Origin: Ignavibacteriales bacterium
GTDB taxonomy: Bacteria > Bacteroidota > Ignavibacteria > Ignavibacteriales > Ignavibacteriaceae
Direction of reading: 5' to 3'
Assembly: GCA_020061465.1 (NCBI GenBank)
Contig: JAGUYG010000030.1
Span: 1-64,000, forward strand
DNA: 64,000 bases
Shown: piece after piece, positions 16,921 through 24,419 of the stretch
How the letters are laid out: each line of letters opens with the position of its first letter
Numbering within the stretch: position 1 is the stretch's first letter
The notes under the pieces: generated by a model
What the model was told of the DNA's origin: nothing
The model's input: only the letters and a program-made list of their open reading frames with translations
Database searches by the model: none
Translations under genes and position numbers: made by a program

Positions 16921-18786
16921 ATGGAAATAACGATGAGCAATAACACAAAATATATTTTCTTCAGCGGCAAGGGCGGTGTTGGCAAAACTACGATGGCTTG
17001 CGCAACTGCTGTTCATTATGCAAACGAAGGCAAAAAAACTTTAATCGTTACAACAGATCCGGCTTCAAATCTTGCAGATGTATTTGAAACTGAAATCGGA
17101 CATAAAATTACTCCGCTGTTAAATAACTTATGGGGAATGGAAATAGACCCGGATAAAGCAACCGAAGAATATCGTGAAAGTATTCTTGCGCCGATGCGAG
17201 CTGTAATGCCCGAAAGTGTAATGGCAGTATTGGAAGAACAATTCAACTCACCTTGCACAACCGAAATTGCTTCCTTCGACCGGTTCGTTGATTTTATGGT
17301 TGCGGAGAAAGAAGGTAAGGGCGAACATTACGATATAGTAATTTTTGACACCGCACCAACAGGACACACAATACGACTTCTCGAATTGCCGGTTGATTGG
17401 AGCGCACATATAGAAGAAAGCGCTAAAGGAAGCGGCAATACTTGTATCGGTCCGGTTGCATCTATTCAGGAAAACAAAGTGAAGTATGATGAAGCAACCA
17501 GGCTTCTTGGCGATGCGGAGAGAACAACTTTTATTTTTGTTCTTCAACCGGAAGAAACTTCTTTGTATGAAACAAAGCGATCATCCGCTGAACTTAAAAC
17601 TATCGGCGTTAAAAATGTTGAGTTGATTATTAACGGAATTCTGCCGGAAGAAATATGCGAACATCCTTTCTTTAAAAGCAGATTTGAGATGCAGCAAAGG
17701 TACATTAAAAAAATCGAATCAGATTTCCCCGTTAAAATTAGAAAGATGTTTCAGCGCGACGGCGAAATAAAAGGCGTTGAGAGAATTTTAAATATTGAAA
17801 AAGATTTATTTGCAAATTCCTTAAAGCAAACTTATTCAATTGGTAACGGCGAATTATCAAAAGCTGAGTTTGATACTTTTGTCCCGGATTCGATTGACGA
17901 AATAATAACACCAAACGGCAAAACAAAATCAATTTTCTTTACAGGCAAAGGCGGGGTTGGTAAGACTGTAATTTCAGTAGCAACGGCTTATAAGTTTGCA
18001 ACAGAGGGATATAAAACATTATTGCTTACCACCGATCCGGCAGCTCACATAGGTGAAGTGCTCGAACAAAATATTACAGACAAAATTCAAAAAATTGAGG
18101 GTGTTGAAAATCTTTGGTCTGTAATTGTTGACCAGGAAAAAGCAGTTGAAGAATACAAACAAAGAATTATAGATGAAGCTAAATCAAAATATTCCGAAGA
18201 TATGATGATTGCGATAAAAGAAGAACTTGAATCGCCTTGTACAGAAGAGATGGCGGCATTCGATAAATTTATGGGCTACGTTGAAAGCGATGATTATGAT
18301 TTTGTTATTTTTGATACTGCTCCAACAGGACATACGCTCCGATTACTTGAACTTCCCTTCGATTACAGTGATCAGGTAAGCTTAATGGTTACAACTAACG
18401 AGAAAAGTCAGGAAGCCAAATCGGTTACACAAAAAAGATTCGACAAAGTTATTGCAAGGATGAAGAATCCGGAACAATCTATTTTTTCATTTGTTGTTTA
18501 TCCGGAATCAACGCCGGTAATTGAGGCATACAGAGCAATGCTCGATTTGAAAGAAGCCGGAATTAAAACTCAGTTTGTAGTTGCTAATCAAGTGCTTGAA
18601 CCTGAATACTGCACAAATGAATTCTTCATTAAGAGAAGAAAGATGCAGGAAAAATATCTTGGTGAAATTAAAGAGAGATTTCAACTGCCGGTAACTGTTA
18701 TGCCGCTGCTTGAATCTGAAATAAAAGGACTTAGTATGATTCAGAAAGCCTCAGGTCTTTTATTCAACAACAAGGTCAATGTATAA
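16921..18786 (+). CDS. arsA: Arsenite-transporting ATPase ArsA (two-domain)
   Basis: The 621-residue cytoplasmic ATPase energises arsenite efflux. It has two homologous halves. Half A1 has the P-loop FFSGKGGVGKTT (residues about 13-24) and half A2 has FFTGKGGVGKT (about 340-350), and both carry the signature DTAPTGHT. Cys112 (SPCTTE), Cys175 (NTCIGP) and Cys440 (SPCTEE) match the three metalloid-binding cysteines of E. coli ArsA (113, 172, 422). An internal ATG four codons on (MSNNTKYIFF) is an alternative start. The partner channel would be ACR3 at 22023 or the DUF318 permease at 19673, since ArsB is absent. Confidence 0.96.
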   Translation: MEITMSNNTKYIFFSGKGGVGKTTMACATAVHYANEGKKTLIVTTDPASNLADVFETEIGHKITPLLNNLWGMEIDPDKATEEYRESILAPMRAVMPESVMAVLEEQFNSPCTTEIASFDRFVDFMVAEKEGKGEHYDIVIFDTAPTGHTIRLLELPVDWSAHIEESAKGSGNTCIGPVASIQENKVKYDEATRLLGDAERTTFIFVLQPEETSLYETKRSSAELKTIGVKNVELIINGILPEEICEHPFFKSRFEMQQRYIKKIESDFPVKIRKMFQRDGEIKGVERILNIEKDLFANSLKQTYSIGNGELSKAEFDTFVPDSIDEIITPNGKTKSIFFTGKGGVGKTVISVATAYKFATEGYKTLLLTTDPAAHIGEVLEQNITDKIQKIEGVENLWSVIVDQEKAVEEYKQRIIDEAKSKYSEDMMIAIKEELESPCTEEMAAFDKFMGYVESDDYDFVIFDTAPTGHTLRLLELPFDYSDQVSLMVTTNEKSQEAKSVTQKRFDKVIARMKNPEQSIFSFVVYPESTPVIEAYRAMLDLKEAGIKTQFVVANQVLEPEYCTNEFFIKRRKMQEKYLGEIKERFQLPVTVMPLLESEIKGLSMIQKASGLLFNNKVNV

Positions 18787-18810
18787 TTAAAAAAAGAAGA
18801 TAGAAATAAA

Positions 18811-19245
18811 ATGTTGAACGAAGTGAAATCCCGCAATGCGGGAAGAAATGGACGGATAGAAGAAAACCGGCTTTCCGTTGATATGTTAAATCTCGCGGCG
18901 CAAGCTTTTGGTAAAGCAATTCTCAATTCGGAAGCATACAATAATTTCATTAAGGCACGTGATCAATTCAGAATTGATGAATCTGCTAAAGAGGCTGCAA
19001 GAGATTACAATAGTGTATTAGGCGATTACCGAATGTTAGCGCAGTGGGGCGGCATTACTCCAGAAGATGAAATTAAAATTGAAGAAGCCCGAAAGAAAGC
19101 GATGGAAAACTGTGTCCTAAATGATTATTACACAACGCAGGAAAATCTAATCGGCTTTTATCAGGAACTAAATAACTATTTAAGCGAAAAACTAAAATTT
19201 AATTTTGCGGAACTTGCCAGTCCGGCAGGCGGATGCTGCGGTTAA
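18811..19245 (+). CDS. YlbF/YmcA-like protein with C-terminal CCG
   Basis: The 144-residue helical protein carries a Com_YlbF-type domain (AAQAFGKAILNSEAYNNF and ARDYNSVLGDYRMLAQWGG). It ends SPAGGCCG, a vicinal cysteine pair as in ArsD. The first 24 residues look foreign: they span a TCCCGC-AAT-GCGGGA palindrome near 18828-18842, and a second ATG at 18883 (MLNLAAQ) fits the domain start better. In Bacillus YlbF works in an Fe-S/RNase Y complex, but the role in arsenic clusters is unknown. It is followed 12 bases on by a second, shorter relative. Confidence 0.75.
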   Translation: MLNEVKSRNAGRNGRIEENRLSVDMLNLAAQAFGKAILNSEAYNNFIKARDQFRIDESAKEAARDYNSVLGDYRMLAQWGGITPEDEIKIEEARKKAMENCVLNDYYTTQENLIGFYQELNNYLSEKLKFNFAELASPAGGCCG

Positions 19246-19257
19246 GGAGAATTGATT

Positions 19258-19623
19258 ATGATAGAGGCACAAATAAAATATATTGCAGATGGATTCATTC
19301 GTGCTCTTCAATCAACACAGGAAGTGATTGAATACTTAGACACTTTATCTAAATACGAGAATGACGAAGAAATAAATAGTTTAACTAAAAAATATTATTC
19401 ACTCTCATCTGAATTTCAGAAAAAGCAGTATAATGGAACTTTAACTCAGGATGAGATAAGCGAAATAAGGACACTTGCCAATATGATTCAAAATAATTCT
19501 CTTAATATAGAATTAGCTGAGAAACAAAATAGTATAAAGAATATTTTACAAGGATGTAACGCAACAATTAGCAACGAAATATCAATGGATTTTGCAAAGC
19601 TGTCTGCTCAATCAACTTGTTGA
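19258..19623 (+). CDS. Second YlbF-like small helical protein
   Basis: This protein of about 121 residues is a likely distant paralogue of the gene before it: ALQSTQEVIEYLDTLSKYEN, then YYSLSSEFQKKQYNGTLTQD and NMIQNNSLNIELAEKQN match the YlbF layout. ATG at 19258 is preceded by AAGGAGAATTGATT and preferred over TTG six bases upstream. The chain ends QSTC with a terminal Cys, and has one internal Cys (LQGCNAT). Family membership is a weak call; pairing with the first protein as a complex is inferred from adjacency. Confidence 0.6.
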   Translation: MIEAQIKYIADGFIRALQSTQEVIEYLDTLSKYENDEEINSLTKKYYSLSSEFQKKQYNGTLTQDEISEIRTLANMIQNNSLNIELAEKQNSIKNILQGCNATISNEISMDFAKLSAQSTC

Positions 19624-19672
19624 TATATTATTTTCAAAGAAATCATTATTACTTAATTGGGAAATTTCTTAT

Positions 19673-20977
19673 ATGGAATGGAAAGAGCAGTATAAAAGCT
19701 TTTTATGGATATTAGGCTTTTTTCTCGTTGCTTACTTCATGCCGATCGAAGAAGAAAACTTTTCTATAGCTATCATAGCCGCATTCGATCTTCTTAAGTG
19801 GTACGCACAGGAACATGTTCTGCTTTGTTTAATACCTGCTTTTTTTATTGCAGGTGTAATTGCAGTTTTTATCAGTCAATCTGCCGTAATCAAATATTTC
19901 GGTGCTAAAGCAAAAAAATGGCTTGCTTACTTAGTTGCTTCAGTTTCCGGAACAATACTCGCTGTTTGCTCTTGCACAATACTTCCCTTATTCTCAAGCA
20001 TTCATAAGCGTGGTGCGGGATTAGGACCGGCTATGGCTTTTCTATATTCAGGTCCTGCTATAAATATTTTGGCTATTATCCTCACTGCCAGAATACTTGG
20101 ATTTGAACTTGGTATTGCAAGAATTATTGGCGCTGTTGTTTTCAGTATTGTAATAGGATTGATAATGTCATTCATCTACCGCAAAGAAGAAAAAGCTAAA
20201 GCCGAAAATCAGCTTGCAATGCCCGATGTTGAAGAACCCCGTCCACTCTGGCAAACGGCAATACACTTTTTTATTCTGATTGCAATTTTAGTCTTTGTTA
20301 ATTGGGGAAAACCTGACGGGACAACTGAAGGGTTCTGGTATTTTATGTTTGCCAATAAATGGTTCATAACTTCTGTTTTCGGAATTGGCTTCGCACTTTC
20401 AATGATTTATATCATTAAGGTAACAAAACTCTTTGTGATACTTGGAACGGCTGCTGTAGTAATTGCCGGACTAATATTTTATCATAATCCTTCGATTCCC
20501 TTTGTAGTTGGCGTTGTTGCTACAACATTAGCTTTAACATTTACAGAGGGTGAACCAAATCAATGGCTTGGTGAAACCTGGGGATTTACAAAACAAATTA
20601 TGCCGCTGCTTGGTGCAGGTGTTTTAATTGCCGGATTTTTGTTAGGCTCAGAAAACAATGGTAATGGTATTATTCCAAAAGAATGGATTGTCTCTTTAGT
20701 GGGCGGTAATTCATTATTCTCAAATTTCTTTGCATCAATTACGGGTGCCTTTATGTATTTCGCAACTTTAACTGAAATTCCAATATTGCAAGGACTGATT
20801 AATAACGGAATGGGAAAAGGTCCGGCGCTTGCATTATTGCTTGCGGGTCCTGCTCTATCATTACCAAATATGCTGGTTATAAGAAATGTTATTGGCATTC
20901 AAAAAACGATTGTTTATGTATTGCTTGTTGTGGTAATGGCAACTATCAGCGGAATGATTTACGGAACATTTTTTTAA
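19673..20977 (+). CDS. DUF318/YraQ-type permease, candidate metalloid efflux protein
   Basis: This membrane protein of about 434 residues has about ten hydrophobic spans in two halves. The first half has SGTILAVCSCTILPLFSSI followed by GPAMAFLYSGPAINILA, and the second half has a related KGPALALLLAGPALSLPN loop. The CSCTILP cysteine pair is characteristic of this permease family, which includes ArsP, an organoarsenical exporter. I chose ATG 19673 because the longer frame would overlap the upstream gene by 32 bases and adds residues without hydrophobic character. The neighbours support a role in arsenic or soft-metal export. Confidence 0.82.
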   Translation: MEWKEQYKSFLWILGFFLVAYFMPIEEENFSIAIIAAFDLLKWYAQEHVLLCLIPAFFIAGVIAVFISQSAVIKYFGAKAKKWLAYLVASVSGTILAVCSCTILPLFSSIHKRGAGLGPAMAFLYSGPAINILAIILTARILGFELGIARIIGAVVFSIVIGLIMSFIYRKEEKAKAENQLAMPDVEEPRPLWQTAIHFFILIAILVFVNWGKPDGTTEGFWYFMFANKWFITSVFGIGFALSMIYIIKVTKLFVILGTAAVVIAGLIFYHNPSIPFVVGVVATTLALTFTEGEPNQWLGETWGFTKQIMPLLGAGVLIAGFLLGSENNGNGIIPKEWIVSLVGGNSLFSNFFASITGAFMYFATLTEIPILQGLINNGMGKGPALALLLAGPALSLPNMLVIRNVIGIQKTIVYVLLVVVMATISGMIYGTFF

Positions 20978-20996
20978 AAAATTAATAAAGTAAAAA

Positions 20997-21419
20997 ATGA
21001 AAAAAAGAATCTTAATACTCTGCACAGGTAACTCCTGCCGCAGCCAGATGGCGGAAGGATTTCTGAAATCATTTGATGGTAATCTTGAAGTTTATTCGGC
21101 GGGAACCAAACCTGCAGAAAGAGTAAATCCATTTGCTGTTAAAGCGATGCAGGAAGTTGGACTTGATATCAGTAATGGTGTTGCTGAAGATGTTGAGAAA
21201 TATCTTTCGCAGTCTTTTGATTACGTAATAACAGTTTGTGATAATGCAAAAGAGACCTGTCCGGTTTTTATGGGAAAAGTAGGAAAGCAGCTTCACATCG
21301 GCTTTGAAGATCCAGCAGAAGCAACCGGCTATGAAGAAGAAATTCTTGCTGTGTTCAGAAAAGTAAGAGATGAAATAAAAAAAGAGTTCAAGAAATTTGT
21401 TCAGCAAATTGAATATTGA
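20997..21419 (+). CDS. arsC: Arsenate reductase ArsC, thioredoxin-coupled type
   Basis: The 140-residue enzyme reduces arsenate to arsenite. It belongs to the low-molecular-weight phosphatase fold: ILCTGNSCRSQMAEGF gives the P-loop with Cys9 and Cys14, and VCDNAKETCPVF gives Cys81 and Cys88, matching the Cys10/15/82/89 relay of the Staphylococcus aureus enzyme, which is recycled by thioredoxin. Two thioredoxin-like genes lie downstream at 27838 and 28083. The last residues (QQIEY) and the stop lie inside a repeat element, so the natural C-terminus may have been remodelled by that insertion. Confidence 0.95.
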   Translation: MKKRILILCTGNSCRSQMAEGFLKSFDGNLEVYSAGTKPAERVNPFAVKAMQEVGLDISNGVAEDVEKYLSQSFDYVITVCDNAKETCPVFMGKVGKQLHIGFEDPAEATGYEEEILAVFRKVRDEIKKEFKKFVQQIEY

Positions 21420-21501
21420 GTGTTGAAAATTGATTATTGAAAATTTTTTAATTGTCTGAAAAACAATCAATGTTCAACGATCAATGTTCAATGCTCAATA
21501 A
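21408..21501. repeat. ATTGAA-phased inverted repeat element, copy 2
   Basis: The left arm starts inside the end of arsC (AATTGAATATTGAGTGTTGA) and the right arm is ATCAATGTTCAATGCTCAAT. The arms pair across an ATTGTCTGAAAAACAAT core. It forms the left border of the four-helix-bundle gene. Confidence 0.7.
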
Positions 21502-21528
21502 ACAATAACCAATTTTTGAGGAACAAAT

Positions 21529-21900
21529 ATGAATCAAAGGAAATTTGATCTTGAGGACCGGCTGGTCAATTATACTTGCAGAATGATTGATGTGGTTGAA
21601 TCTTTACCAAATACAAGAGCTGGAAATTATATAGCTGGTCAGTTAATAAAATCTTGTCATTCTCCAACTTTCAATTATGGCGAAGCCCAGGCAGCTGAAT
21701 CGAGAAATGACTTTATACATAAAATGGGAGTCGTTCTAAAAGAATTAAAAGAGTGCCGAACTGCTTTGAAAATTATTCGGAATAAAGAAATGATAAAACC
21801 TAAAGAGAAACTTGATCAAGTTTTTAAAGAGACGGAGGAATTAATTGCGATTGTTGCAAAAAGTATTACCACTGCTAAAAAAAATAAAAATTCAACTTGA
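21529..21900 (+). CDS. Four-helix-bundle protein (23S rRNA intervening-sequence family)
   Basis: The 123-residue protein matches the four-helix-bundle family first seen inside 23S rRNA intervening sequences and related to the Avd accessory protein of diversity-generating retroelements. Its features are DLEDRLVNYTCRMIDVVESL, then SLPNTRAGNYIAGQLIKSC, SPTFNYGEAQAAESRNDFIH and a LKELKECRTALKII helix. Such proteins are common in Bacteroidota relatives and have no settled function. Here it interrupts the arsenic operon between arsC and the ACR3 gene and is bracketed by ATTGAA-type hairpin repeats that touch it on both sides, as if gene and repeats arrived together. No reverse transcriptase or rRNA is nearby. 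Confidence 0.9.
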   Translation: MNQRKFDLEDRLVNYTCRMIDVVESLPNTRAGNYIAGQLIKSCHSPTFNYGEAQAAESRNDFIHKMGVVLKELKECRTALKIIRNKEMIKPKEKLDQVFKETEELIAIVAKSITTAKKNKNST

Positions 21901-22009
21901 AAATTGAGAGTTGAGAATTGATTATTGTCCGAAGGACTCCTTTGGAGAAAATTTTCTAATCAGATAAGAAATGCTCAATGTTCAATGCTCAATAAACAAT
22001 GTTCAATAA
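21895..22009. repeat. ATTGAA-phased inverted repeat element, copy 3, with nested palindrome
   Basis: The left arm is TTGAAAATTGAGAGTTGAGA and the right arm is TGCTCAATGTTCAATGCTCA. The core holds a second palindrome, TCCGAAGGACTCCTTTGGA at 21928-21946. The element reaches up to the ribosome site of the ACR3 gene and borders the four-helix-bundle gene on its right. Confidence 0.72.
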
Positions 22010-22022
22010 AAAAGGAAAAAAT

Positions 22023-23108
22023 ATGAGCACTGTATCTAAAAAATTATCATTCTTCGACAGATATTTAACGCTTTGGATTTTTATTGTAATGTTTCTCGGG
22101 ATAGCAGCCGGAACAATTTTTCCTGATATAGCACACTTCTGGGATTCACTAAGTGTTGGTGCAACAAACATTCCGATTGCCATCGGCTTAATTTTAATGA
22201 TGTATCCACCGCTTGCAAAAGTTAAGTATGAAGAGCTGCCAATAGTTTTTAAGAATGTAAAACTTCTAAGCATATCATTGGTGCAAAACTGGATTGTTGG
22301 ACCGCTTATAATGTTTCTGCTTGCAATAATATTTCTACCGGATAAACCTGAAATGATGATTGGAGTAATCTTAGTTGGACTTGCACGCTGCATTGCAATG
22401 GTTTTGGTTTGGAATGATTTGGCAAGAGGTGATTCAGAACTTGCTGCCGGACTTGTTGCATTCAACGCAATTTTCCAGGTTCTGCTCTATTCTGTTTATG
22501 CTTATATATTTATTACAATACTCCCGCCGTTGTTTGGTTTTAGCGGTGCATTAGTAGATATATCAATGGGTGAAATTGCAGTAACAGTTTTAATATATCT
22601 CGGAATTCCCTTTGCAGGAGGAATTATTACAAGATTCTCATTAGTAAAAGTTAAAGATAAAGAATGGTATCATAAAAAATTCATTCCCAAAATTTCGATT
22701 TTAACACCCATTGCTTTGCTCTTTACAATATTTGTAATGTTTTCATTCAAAGGAGAAAAAATAATTGAGCTGCCGTTAGATGTAATACGGGTTGCAATTC
22801 CTTATGCAATCTATTTCGCATTTATGTTCTTTGTAACATTCTTTTTCGTTAAACGAATGGGAACTTCTTATGAAAAAACAACTACTGTTGCATTTACTGC
22901 AGGAAGCAATGATTTTGAATTGGCTATTGCAGTTGCTGTAGCTGTATTCGGAATTAACTCAGCCGTTGCATTTGCCACAGTAATTGGTCCTTTAGTAGAA
23001 GTGCCGGTATTGATAGGTTTGGTAAATGTAGCATTATGGTTTAAGAAAAAGTATTTCCCGGATAAACAAACCAATGCAGAAACAGAAAAACTAAAAATGG
23101 CTGAATAA
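22023..23108 (+). CDS. acr3: Arsenite efflux transporter ACR3
   Basis: The protein of about 361 residues exports arsenite across the inner membrane. It shows [72 protein letters not shown] with the conserved cysteine of the fourth span, and [20 protein letters not shown]. Ten spans are expected. The start at 22023 follows AAAAAGGAAAAAAT; the earlier ATG at 21999 would take its codons from the repeat element. It may be driven by the membrane potential alone or by ArsA. Confidence 0.96.
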   Translation: MSTVSKKLSFFDRYLTLWIFIVMFLGIAAGTIFPDIAHFWDSLSVGATNIPIAIGLILMMYPPLAKVKYEELPIVFKNVKLLSISLVQNWIVGPLIMFLLAIIFLPDKPEMMIGVILVGLARCIAMVLVWNDLARGDSELAAGLVAFNAIFQVLLYSVYAYIFITILPPLFGFSGALVDISMGEIAVTVLIYLGIPFAGGIITRFSLVKVKDKEWYHKKFIPKISILTPIALLFTIFVMFSFKGEKIIELPLDVIRVAIPYAIYFAFMFFVTFFFVKRMGTSYEKTTTVAFTAGSNDFELAIAVAVAVFGINSAVAFATVIGPLVEVPVLIGLVNVALWFKKKYFPDKQTNAETEKLKMAE

Positions 23109-23136
23109 ATAATAAAGCATATAAAAGGAATTATTT

Positions 23137-23796
23137 ATGAAAATAGCACTATTCTCAGATATACATGCAAATCTTCCCGGACTTGAAGCAGTATTAAACG
23201 ATATTGATGAAAGAAAGCCGGATGCTATTTATTGTCTTGGCGATCTGGTCGGTTACAATATCTGGCCGAATGAAGTTATAAATGAAATAAGGCAACGAGG
23301 TATTCCAACAATTGCAGGTAATTATGATTTTGGGATAGGTAGAAGAAGCGATGACTGCGGATGTGCATATAAAACAGATAAAGAAAAAGAAATGGGAGCT
23401 GTTTCAATTTCATTTACAAATGAAATAGTTAAAGATGTTGAAAGAAATTATCTGAGGACGCTGCCGGCACATATCAGAGTAGAGTTTCAATTAAATAATG
23501 ATAAGCTAAACTTATTGTTAGTTCACGGGAGCCCAAGAAGAATAAATGAATATTTATTTGAAGACCGTGACGAAAAAAGTCTTCACCGGATCTTAAAAAA
23601 TGCTGAAGCAGATATAATGTGCTTCGGGCATACGCATAAACCGTATCACCGCATTCTTAATTTAGATGAGGATAAAGAACATTACCGTCACGCAATAAAT
23701 ATTGGCTCGGTCGGTAAACCGAAAGATGGAGACAATCGTGCTTGTTATGTTTTATTGACAATAAATGAAGAAAGCAGTATAAAGAAATTTCAATAG
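23137..23796 (+). CDS. Metallophosphoesterase, C-terminally truncated
   Basis: The 219-residue protein is a YfcE/MJ0936-type calcineurin-like phosphoesterase. Metal ligands are visible in FSDIHANLPGL, CLGDLVGYNIWPNE, IAGNYDFGIG, LVHGSPRRINEYL and CFGHTHKPYH. The family usually goes on about 30 residues past the last beta strand, with a conserved ending that follows CYVLLTI; here the chain stops six residues later (SIKKFQ). Right at the stop, the reading frame of an efflux adaptor starts in mid-domain. The gene has evidently lost its 3' end in a deletion that also removed the front of the next gene. Catalytic parts are complete. Confidence 0.85.
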   Translation: MKIALFSDIHANLPGLEAVLNDIDERKPDAIYCLGDLVGYNIWPNEVINEIRQRGIPTIAGNYDFGIGRRSDDCGCAYKTDKEKEMGAVSISFTNEIVKDVERNYLRTLPAHIRVEFQLNNDKLNLLLVHGSPRRINEYLFEDRDEKSLHRILKNAEADIMCFGHTHKPYHRILNLDEDKEHYRHAINIGSVGKPKDGDNRACYVLLTINEESSIKKFQ

Positions 23797-24419
23797 TTTC
23801 TCCGGCAAATGGCTTAATATCAAAACGATTAGTTGATCTTGGTGATATGATTTCAGCTAAATCCAAAATACTTGAAGTAACAAGTTCAAACAGGTTCAAA
23901 ATTAAGTTAACAGTTGCCGAAACAGATTTAAGAAAATTAAAAACCGGACAAAAAGCCGATCTGAATCTCGATGCATGCCCGGATAGAAAATTCAGTGGAA
24001 CTATAACAAGAGTTTATCCGGAAATTGATCCGCTTACACGCAACGGAATTGTTGAATTGCATCTTAATAATCCTTGTCCAAATGTAAAAAGCGGAATGTT
24101 TGTGCGGGCATCTTTTGTTACAAAAATTTACAAAGATGTTTTAACTATTCCTTCGCAGGCAATTATAACAAAGATGGATAAGAAAAATGTTTTTGTAGTG
24201 GATGAAAATAATAAAGCAAAATCTGTTGAAGTAAAAACGGGATTTGTCCAAAGGACTCCTTACGGAGAAACTAAAGAGGATGTTGAAGTCATAAGCGGAT
24301 TAAAACAAGGTGATAAAGTTATCATAGATGGACAGCAGACTTTGAAGATTGGAAACGAAGTGAAAATTCTCCAAAAGGAGTCCTTCGGACAACCGGATAA
24401 AAAGGAATCGAAAAAATGA
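23793..24419 (+). pseudogene. RND efflux periplasmic adaptor (HlyD/CusB type), N-terminus deleted
   Basis: The frame from 23793 reads IVSPANGLISKRLVDLGDMI, the second half of a biotinyl-lipoyl-like domain, and then continues through beta-barrel (LRKLKTGQKADLNL) and membrane-proximal domains (VEVISGLKQGDKVIIDGQQT). The signal peptide, the first lipoyl half and the helical hairpin are missing. An ATG at 23847 could start a 190-residue product, but it would lack an export signal. Two TCC...GGA palindromes are inserted in frame at 24247-24266 and 24370-24389. Its stop overlaps the pump gene start (ATGA), the normal arrangement, so only the front has been lost. Confidence 0.82.
24247..24389. repeat. 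Two GACTCC-core palindromes inside the adaptor coding frame
   Basis: TCCAAAGGACTCCTTACGGA at 24247-24266 encodes VQRTPYGE, and TCCAAAAGGAGTCCTTCGGA at 24370-24389 encodes LQKESFGQ. Both keep the reading frame. The same palindrome family forms the cores of the repeats at 21928-21946 and 28541-28560. Confidence 0.7.
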
